Positions 55,593 to 64,000 of a stretch of DNA of 64,000 bases are shown one piece after another; position 1 is the stretch's first letter, and each line of letters opens with the position of its first letter. The position numbers were made by a program, and so were the translations under genes. The notes beneath the pieces are model-generated. The model saw only the letters and a program-made list of their open reading frames with translations, searched no databases and was not told where the DNA came from. The stretch is from Tilletiaria anomala UBC 951. Its lineage: Eukaryota; Basidiomycota; Exobasidiomycetes; Georgefischeriales; Tilletiariaceae. The stretch covers positions 1 through 64,000 of the forward strand of contig NW_013547011.1 of the NCBI RefSeq assembly GCF_000711695.1, in the 5' to 3' direction.

Positions 55593-58500
55593 CTAGAAAA
55601 GATCCGAGGCTTTTGGTCTTGATGTGATTCTAAACGCAGGGGAGAATTCCTCTTCGCCTCCATCATCCTCTTCCATCCCGAAACTGAGTGTATGGCACCC
55701 GCTCTTGCCCTTTTTCGTCTTGTCCTTCTGCTTGTCCTTGTCTTTCCTGCGCTTTTTCGCATCAATCCTCCCTGCTGCTTCCGCGCCTACCTCAACATCC
55801 GCAACAAGCGCTTTGCCAGCCGCCTCGCGCTGAGACTTGGCGATAAAAGTTGGACGAATCAGCAGAGGCGTTCCGTCGGCAATATCGCCAACCCGGTCGC
55901 GCTGTAAAAGGGTTGCGATGCTCTTGTCCGTCGTGGGTGCTGTTTTGGCTTGTGATGCGCCTTCAACTTCGGCTTTCGCATCGACGCCAGTATTTTGTCC
56001 TTCTTCTTCATCACTGTCCTCCTCATCAGAAGCAAAGATCGCCTTGAATATGTCGATGCTCGGTTTCTGGTAGGTGAGCGTGTCGCGGCCTTGCGTAGGG
56101 TCGTCACCGAGGCCGACCTGATCCAAACTTGGTGGAACGCCGCCACCGCCATCCGATGCGAGTGGAGTGCTGGTGATACGGGCTCCTCCCGCTGGCGTTC
56201 CAGAACTGCCTGTGTCAGCGCCGCCGGCTAGGGAGGAAGATGCGTCCAAAAACGGAGAAGGTTGTCCTTGTAGCCAGGCGCGCTCCTTGGCCATCGCCTG
56301 GATCGAGCGCTTGTTCGCCTCCCATGTTACCGTAGCCGAGCCACGCGGCAAGTCGTCAGCGTCGGTCGTCAACGCAAAGGGGTCCTTCCGTCTCCTAGGC
56401 GGTGGCCGCTGTTCCTCTTCCGCGTTATCGCCGGCTCCTGCTCCCGCATCTGCTCCGCCTGTAGCAGCTTCGCGACCCGTACGATCCGGATGCGGATCTG
56501 GCACGTTGAAGCGCTTGCAGAGTAGACGAGAGGGAACCCACTCTTCCACGGAGCGCGTCATCTTGCCAAACACGCCTGCGCGCGCAGCATTCTGCGCCGG
56601 CGTGCGGGCTTGCCTCTCTTCTTCGCGGAGCCTCTCCTCTATCGCTTTCCTCGCCTCTGCTTCGGCGGCATTGCCAGTTGACGACGACGGTGCGGAAGAC
56701 GCAGCCGGTGGCGGTTGGTACAGACCCGGCTTGGGGCTTTCGAACTCCTTAGCGCTGCTCGCGCTATCTGCGCTGCGGAAGCGGTTCGCCATGGCAGCAT
56801 TCATGGGTCGGAAGATAGCAGCACTCTTGACGAATTCGTCAAGCTCTCGGTTGACCTGCTCGACGGACATTTGTGTCTCAGCAATGACCGCTGCGCTGTC
56901 GAGCTGCACGGATGCGTCGGTGGGAAATGCTTGCGACTTGAGGTACGCACGGTATCGTGCTTGCTTGGACAGATCAGCACCGAATGGCATGTAGCCGCGG
57001 ATCGCAGCGAGCGCGGTGGACGGATCGAGCGGAGGGATGGTGAGCTTTGGAGCGAAGGGTTGGACCGCGCTTTGTGCAGATGCCACCAACAACGGCGCAG
57101 CGACTGCGGCATTGTCGCCGGTTTCTCGGCTGCGTTGAAGCGCTTCTTGTGCCTTGGAAGAAATATAGTCAGACAGAGATGGGGCTGGCCCAGGTATTCG
57201 CGCTTCGCCGAGTATGCGCGCACGGTCTTCAGGTTTCATGTTGGCGTACGTCTCGGCAGCTGCCGTCTCGCTTGCCTTGGCCGACTCATTCGAGATGATC
57301 GCTAAGACGCGCCGCTGGTCTGGTTGCCAGTCAGGAGATACCGGCAAGGGCTGGAACCTACAGGACGAAGATGCGCGGTAACATCAGCAAAGTACAAATG
57401 CGGCAACATGCAATAAGTCCCAAAACACACCGTTTGTCGGGCATCTGCACTTGAGCAGCTCTCCTAAAACCTGGCGGCAAGGGCCGTCCGTCACGCCACC
57501 TCGTTGCGTAATCATCTGCCATCTCCGCGCTCCCTTGCGCGCAAGCGTGAGCGACACTGCCAGCGTCTTTGCGTGATACCTGACCCAGCAAAAGGCGATT
57601 TTCACGGCCACGTTCATGGTCGCGGAACTGACTGTGACCGAACGCCCAGTCTTCAATATCGCCCTCCACACTGCCCATGAAAGCATCCATATCTTCCTCG
57701 TCGGATGCGTTTCCGAGACCACCTAGACCTGTGGGCTTGAGATTCGCGCCGCCCCTTGTACCTGGACCGCCAGGGATGGGGTCTTCACCATGTCTGAGAG
57801 CCCTGCGCTCCCTGTATACGCGCCGCAGCACGTCATCCATGCCCTTGCTACCGGCAGAATAACCCAGTCCATGACGATTTTCCTTGTTCAGCATTGTATT
57901 GAGAGGTGTGTCTGGCGGAGGATAGAGCTGTCTCTTCCCAGTCCGTGCGAGCATGGGCAGATGATCCGCATCCTCTCCATCTGCCTCCCCTTCGAGGTCG
58001 TCTAACGTCACTTTGGACGTAGAAGGACGGGAAAGAGCGAGTAGCTCCCGGCGTCTCTTGGCGGTAATGAGAGGACCGAGACCATGACCTTCTTTCCAGC
58101 CCATGCGCTTAAGCATCATGGTTCCGACGGAGGAGTGCTTGGGCCGCACGAGGGAATCAAGAAATGCTGCCGCAAGTGGCTCTCCTTCGCCTGCGCCGCT
58201 TAGCGGGTCACGCCCAATAGGAGCAGAGGTACCGACTGCGGAATCGCTGTAGCGGTTTGAGCTTTGGATCTGCCGCTCTTCACGCAACTCGGCCAGGTCT
58301 TCTTCATCCATAAAATCTTCCGGCTTGCTCATCGGTTTCGCTTTCTCGCCGCCGCCACTCGCGGCGAGCTTTTCGGTGCGCGAACTTCTGAAGGTCGTTG
58401 GCTTCCATCCCTCCTTAGAACCGACGGTGTTGAAGTAGCCTGCAGAGAAGCCGCCAGTGAAGGCACCGTGAAAGCGCCGACGGCCTTGCTCGTCGCGCAC

Positions 58501-58766
58501 TTCTTGCTCCCAAATCGGCTTGTACTCGTTTGCGTCATAGCTATTTGAGCCGAGAGACGGGAGGGGTGTTCCGATCTTCACAGTGCATATCCATTATTTG
58601 TGTGCAAGAATAGGGCAGAAATTATGAAATCAATGGACATGGCCGATCAGTATCCCTCTGAATATTCTTTCGCACGTTGAGGCACTCTCACCGTAACAAA
58701 GCTTTCCGTTACGTTCGACTGAACGTCATGGTTGGCGATCCGCCTCCGCAATCGGTCCGACGCCAT
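55593..58766 (-). CDS. GPATCH1: GPATCH1-type G-patch splicing protein
   Basis: Three exons (58766-58692, 58575-57431, 57357-55593) give 994 residues. The first, 25 codons (MASDRLRRRIANHD...), joins to IGTPLPSLGSNSYD, the conserved start of the DUF1604 domain. That domain continues with WEQEVRDEQGRRRFHGAFTG and GFSAGYFNTVGSKEGW. The G-patch follows near residue 176 (VGTMMLKRMGWKEGHGLG). After the second intron come RFQPLPVSPDWQP and a SURP-region-like block, then disordered charged sequence and a C-terminus rich in Lys and Asp. GPATCH1 proteins occur in late spliceosomes and stimulate a DEAH helicase (DHX35 in studied fungi and animals). The upstream exon was found by hand: without it the frame would have no ATG before IGTPLP. 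Confidence 0.9.
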
Positions 58767-60403
58767 ATTATGGACGGTCAGACGATTTCTTTGGATGATT
58801 CGGGTCTCTTCGGTACGGTCATCAGAAAGAAGACAAGGCGGTCCTTTTAGTAATTCACTCCAGATCACAGCGCTGCGTGCTCGCTCTCATGAAGAATCAT
58901 GGAACAATGCATCAAGCATCATGTACCAATGCCGAAGTCACAACTTGCAGCATCATCCTACTACGCAGAGGAGTCTGTTGTGATTTGTGTTGGTCATGCA
59001 TGTTGCCAGCTTGCTTATTGTATAACCCTCTCGATCAAAGAAAGCAGTCGCGTCGTATCCAATCTTGATTATGACTGCGTTTCCCTTCATGAAATGTTCT
59101 GTCAAGGCACAAAGCAAGGCGCCAGGTTTTGTTCACGCGGAGAGAGCTTTCATGGAGCACAAGATGAGTGAGGCCGTTATTTTGGGTTTTGGCAGGGCGG
59201 AGACTAGTGGAGTCTAGCACTGCATACCTGTCGTCTACGCGGAACCTGATTGATCACTCACTCTCTCACGTACTCTACGTAGACGACTCTCCTACTGCCA
59301 GCCGCGGTAGCTCTGTGTGCATGCGTGCGTACTGTTTGCCAGTTAAGTAAGTCGCGTCGCTCCAGACCCCCCCCCCCCAGCACTGGACGGGGGTAGAGAC
59401 GACAGGTGGGCTGAGTGCGCTTTTCATCACAAGGGGTAGGGTGAGCACTGGAGCAGAGGAAAAGTTTCAAGTACACCGTCGTTTGGTGCCATCATGGTGA
59501 CGACCTCTGTGACCTGTGGGGCGAAGGGGGACGTGTTGGACGCGACGACACTCCACGGAGTCAACTTATGTGAGAGGCGCCTCACAGGCTGCCCCGGTGC
59601 CCTTGGCATGCCCGTTGGCCGCATTACTGCCGTATCATCTCTTCTCTGGATCTTGACTGTCGCCTGGCGCCTGCAGCAGAACAGCGCAGAGAGTCCATTT
59701 GTGCGATGTACTCACACCCATCCCATGCAATGTGTGTGTGGCAGGCAGGCAGCTGGCTGTTGATGTAAGTATTGAGTCGAGATCGCTCATCGAACGCATC
59801 GTTTTCGATGCTTGTGGCCTTGACACATACATCTGCGCACGCATGCCACTGCGCTGAGGCCATAGGCGCACCTGAACAGCTTGAGGTGTCAGCAACACCG
59901 GCGCCCTCCTGCCATCGACGATTGTGCTGTGCTACGTAGAGCCGAATTGCGAGGATCAAGGATCGACACAAGGGCCATCTACCTCCGAACTTGCTCCTCC
60001 TGCTCACCCCCATCATCAAAGCCGCGCCATTTGGCCTCCGCAGTGGCCACAGGCACCTCACGCTTATCGTCCTGATCAAGTGGCTACCACTATTTCTTGA
60101 CGCACACCGCCACTTTCAAGGGCATCTTCGGCTTCCTGCCCAAGTCGAGCCCGCTCAGACATCGAGCTGCTCAAAGGTCCAGCTCCACTCATCCCCTAGT
60201 CTGGCTCGACCGACTCGCCCATCCGTCAGCCTTTTCCGTTCACCGTCGTTGGCGGAGCTTGCTTTGACTGGCCAACCGCCGGATCCAACGCCTTGACGCT
60301 TGGGATCTTAGCATATCGCGCTGTGTCCTCGTCCACTCTTCCCACCAAGCGCCAGCGGCTGTTTACCTGCGTCGTTCAATGCTCTAATCATCCGCGGGCC
60401 GGA
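58767..60403. other. Divergent intergenic region with C12 tract
   Basis: About 1.6 kb between the G-patch gene (-) and the Rho GEF (+). A run of twelve C lies at 59367-59378. No gene is recognised. Confidence 0.45.
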
Positions 60404-60468
60404 GTTACTCTGAGGGTCTCAGAGTGACCCTTCCTGACGGGGACGTCGGCGTGCTCTGATAAGCACGC
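60404..60468 (+). promoter_or_regulatory. Tandem hairpins in the leader of the Rho GEF gene
   Basis: Stem 60404-60414 pairs over 11 positions (one G-T) with 60418-60428 around a 3-base loop. A second stem, GCGTGCT (60449-60455) with AGCACGC (60462-60468), has a 6-base loop. They end 95 bases before the start codon and may lie in the 5' UTR. A CTGAT...CACAG pattern after them could also mean they sit at the end of a leader intron. Function unknown. Confidence 0.4.
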
Positions 60469-60562
60469 GTCCTCACAGGCGTTTCCTTCTCTGGGCCAGG
60501 AAGAATTTCGGAGGTTGCATCACGGGCAGCGGGCAAAGGCGTAGGGCTCCATCACATTCAGG

Positions 60563-63500
60563 ATGCCACCCTCCTATGCAGGTCCGGACAAGCGGACAAC
60601 AGCGTATGAGAATATCTTTGGGCGCCCGACTGCCAAGCCAAAAGGGCCGTCGGCGCCGCCTGGCCATCATGTCGGAGCACCACCGCCTCCACCTGGGGTA
60701 GTCCAGTATGGCAACCCGATGCATGGGGGCCACCCACAAATGAATCCACAGTATGCTGCGCCGTCAGCGGGATACGCACATCCAACAGTGCTGCCACAGA
60801 GGTGGAACAGCGTGGCAAGTGTACATGCGAACGGCATGCATGCACAGGTACCACCAGGGCCAGGTGGAGTGCCAGCACCGGCAGGAGGGCCAGGTTACGG
60901 GCCTGTACGCTATCCTGCAGGGTACCTTCCGGATCGAGCACCATCTGCCGCCTCTTTGCATCATCCCAACTATGGCGCTCCGCACCTTGCCGCTGCATAC
61001 CCTCAGGGAGCCTACCCACAAGCAGCGCCGCCAGCCGGAGCGACGATGGGCGTGCAACCGCCTTACATGCGAGCCGCGCCAATGTCGCATCAATCCTCTT
61101 ACGCCCCTTCTTCGATCGAGTACGACCGCCGCTCAAGTACTGCATCCTCCGTCGCGGCAGGTGGTCAGGGAAACCACGGTATGGCTCAATCCGTTTACAG
61201 CGATGGCAGCAGTTCCGCGGGCGGCGGTAGTGGTGGTGGTGGAGGAGGTCTCGGCATGAACAACATTTCACCACGCGCAGAGGCATTCAACGGCCCGTCA
61301 CTATTGCACCGCCCTTCATCCGCTTCATTCGGCAGCACGTCCGGCGCTTCGTCTCGCGCCGACTTCCAAGCTGCCGTGTACGGCGCTGCGCATCCGCAGC
61401 ATCCAGCAGCCGGTCCACCTGGCGGCGGACGTGCCTTTTCGCCGCCTCCGCTAGCGCAATCCGCGACGGACGCAGCATTCCACCATAGCACCGCTGCGAA
61501 CGGCATGGTACCTCAAGGCGGCAAAGGTCTGCGTGCCAACAGCATAAGTAGTGTCGTGGGTGCTGAGAATCCCGCGTCGCTACGCGAACACCGTCGATCT
61601 GCACCGCGTTTGCCCAGCATCGATCTCAAGACTGGTTTCGGTCTCCCAGACACCGGCAGTGCAAATACGAGCGGCTCCAGCTTCCACGGAGACGATTGGC
61701 TCGCCAAGTCTGTACTGGCTGCGACCGCTTCGTCCGTTGCCACAGCTATCGCCAGTGTTACAAGCACTCGAGAAGGGAGCTCGGGCACCGAGCGGGCCTT
61801 TGGCGCACCGGACAGTGTCACTTCTACCAGTGCGCATACCAGCCAGACGGCGGCGACGTCTGTGGCGTCCGCGTGTCCCGCCGACCAGCCCAGTCTGAAG
61901 GGCACGACCGCTTCACCAAACGCGGGCAACGGGGACGGCAGCGTACTCGAGTCCGAATGGCTCAGCCATGAGCACGAGCGCCAAGGCGACGCTCAAAGCG
62001 CCGGGGCCGGCATCGCCGCGGGTAGCCGCCGCGAAATCGACAGCGAGGCCGAAGGCGAAGAAGGAGAGGGCACCTACATGTCAAGCGGGACAATTCATGC
62101 GTCCGATGCCGCCATTGCCGCGGCTCAATACGCTTACATGAACAGGGAGCAGGATCCGGGGCTGATGAGTGGGTGGGATGACGGGAATAACTTCCGTGAG
62201 TATTCTCTCAAAGTGATATGAGCTATATGCACCGGCCTTTCCAGAGAATGAGTGAAGGAGTGCCAGTGCACACTGACGCCTTCGCTACGATCCTACAGGA
62301 TACGAGTCCTTTGAGCCAAAGTCAAGCGCATCATCAGTGTATGACGGCATATCGAAACGGCGAGACTCATTCGAATCGGATAGGCAGTCGATCGCGAACT
62401 CTGTCTACACCGTCTCCGGCGCTGCCTCTGGCTCCGGGCGCAGTGTCTATGGCGCAAGCGGTACAGGGATGCACTCATCCAGCGGCTTCTTTGCTCCTGG
62501 AGCTGCTAGTGGCGTCACCTCTCTCACCCCCTATCAGCAGCAAGCGCAGCCACAGACAGCAAGCAATGGCGCTTACGCCGGCCAAACGAGACATCGGACA
62601 GTATCGAGCGCAACGCAAGCTGCGACCAGTGCGTATGCGCCTGGTTCGACATTCAGCAACTCGGAATGGCGACAGAGCATGGAGTCTATGCGTTTGACGG
62701 ACGCGCGGAACGGTGCGCCTGGCGATTCTCTCCGGACAGTCTCAGGATCAGGAGTTCCAAGCCAGTTGACTGTCCCGCAGAACGGAGGCTCGACGACAAC
62801 GCAGCAAGCAGGATTGAGGCCCCGGAAAGGGCCGCTCGTCTACCCGGCCCTGCTGTCGCTTGTGGCAAGGTCATTCAAAGAGCGCGTCGCCGTGGCGGAG
62901 CGGACGAAAGATGGGTTGTCGTACAAAGATGCGTTCGACGGGCGAGAGGCCGTAGATCGGATAGCGTCCATCATCAAGACGACCGATCGCAATTTGGCAC
63001 TGTTGCTCGGTCGAGCGCTTGATGCGCAAAAGTTCTTCCATGATGTCACGTACGACCATCGACTACGCGATTCACCCAACGAACTCTACCAATTCCGAGT
63101 GCGGCTCACCACGCCTTTTGGATCCGAAGACGAGGGTCCTTTCCATGATGCACAGAGATTCTTTGACGCATCACCTAATAACAATGCGCTCGTGCCGGGA
63201 TCCAAAATCATACCTGGGAGCAGTGCGCCTTCCATGTCGGCTGCATCGTCGAAATCCGTGACTAATTCCCCCGGAATGTCGGACGGGCTCTCTCCAGCCC
63301 CATCACGTCTTGACACAGTGGCCAGCGGTAAGACCAGCGCCGCTCACGCCTCATACGCTGAAAAGGACGAGGACGAGTACCCAACGAGTGTGTTTACGCT
63401 GCTGACCGACTGCTACAGTCCGACATGTACGCGCGACAGACTATGCTACAGTATCGCGTGTCCCCGTCGCCTCGAGCAGCAGGCACGGCTCAACCTGAAG

Positions 63501-63992
63501 CCGCAGCCTGGTCTCAAGCGCAGTATCTCGAAAGAGTCGCTCGGCGAGACCAAGGAGCCAGGCGCGCTTTGGGCGGAGAGCGTGTCGAAGGAAGTGCTGG
63601 AAAGCGTCTCAGAAAATGAGCGCAAACGCCAAGAACTGATCAACGAGGTCATCTCAACCGAGCGCGACTTCGTCCGCGACCTCGAGTACCTGCGCGATCA
63701 ATGGATGAAGCCGCTGCGCACGAAGGTCATCGTGCCTGAAGACAGGCGGGAAGATTTCGTAACCCAAGTGTTCTGGAATGTTTTGGAGATCCATGCAGTC
63801 AATTCGAAGCTATGCGAGCTGCTGTTAAAACGGCAGAAACAGCAGGATGTCGTCGAAAAAGTCGGAGACATTTTCCTCGAGATGGTTCCGCTGTTCCAGC
63901 CATTTGTCAAGTATGGTGCGCACCAGCTCTACGGCAAGTACGAGTTTGAGAAGGAGAAGGCATCAAATTTGGCATTTGCCAAATTCGTGGAC
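60563..63992 (+). CDS. ROM2: Rho1 guanine-nucleotide exchange factor, Rom2 type, 3' partial
   Basis: Two exons are seen (60563-62195, 62299-63992) with a donor GTGAGT at 63993, so the gene continues beyond the window; 1109 codons are visible. The first ~700 residues are disordered, Pro/Gly/Ser-rich. A DEP domain lies near residues 725-820 (LVYPALLSLVARSFKERVA, DGREAVDRIASIIK, NELYQFRV). Around residue 915 is the Cys motif CYSPTCTRDRLCYSIACPRR, characteristic of fungal Rom1/Rom2 proteins. The DH domain begins near 985 (INEVISTERDFVRDLEYLR, VFWNVLEIHAVN) and is cut by the intron; PH and CNH domains are expected downstream. Rom2 activates Rho1 for cell-wall integrity and actin polarity. The second exon is one continuous frame to the window end. 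Confidence 0.93.
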
Positions 63993-64000
63993 GTGAGTTC

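Noticed and set aside
59367-59378. C12 homopolymer as a functional element
   Set aside because: Simple runs of this length arise by slippage and may also be a sequencing artefact. Nothing around it suggests a role.

Overview
The window is nuclear DNA of a fungus, most likely a basidiomycete. Genes are spliced with short introns (mostly 60-120 bp, GT...AG, often a CTRAY-type branch site). Coding sequence is GC-rich, with many Ser/Pro/Gln-rich disordered tails. The gene set (RACK1, stomatin-like protein, Opi1-type repressor, Rom2-type Rho GEF, TLC protein, TMEM135-like protein) fits Basidiomycota, possibly Ustilaginomycotina. The placement is inferred from general character, not from a search. 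I see no tRNA gene, no CRISPR array and no recognisable transposon or virus-like element.

Layout. 0-10.5 kb: the end of a repetitive hypothetical protein, RPL11 (-), RACK1 (+) with a U24-type C/D snoRNA in its second intron, a stomatin-like protein (+) and NAD(P)H-hydrate epimerase (+). 11.7-12 kb: a U1 spliceosomal snRNA gene with a TATA element. 12.5-26 kb: 5-hydroxyisourate hydrolase (-), a TLC membrane protein (+), a TMEM135-like protein (+), mitoferrin (-), RPS18 (-) and an HMG-box factor (+). 26.3-36 kb: dynactin p62 (-), then about 8 kb with few recognisable genes. That stretch holds strong RNA-like hairpins near 29.5 kb, a small orphan gene (+) and an unidentified multi-exon minus-strand gene. 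36.5-64 kb: an ADF-homology/coiled-coil/PH protein (+), a Ctk2-type cyclin (-), an Opi1-like repressor (+), a Gin4/Hsl1-type kinase (-), CENP-O/Mcm21 (+), a GPATCH1-type G-patch protein (-) and the 5' part of a Rom2-type Rho GEF (+).

The genes do not form a cluster for one pathway. They cover housekeeping (translation, splicing, iron import to mitochondria, NAD(P)HX repair, urate breakdown) and cell shape (actin, Rho1 signalling, septin-type kinase, dynactin). Exon models were built by eye from splice signals, reading frame and family conservation. I checked that each model's exon lengths add up to whole codons.
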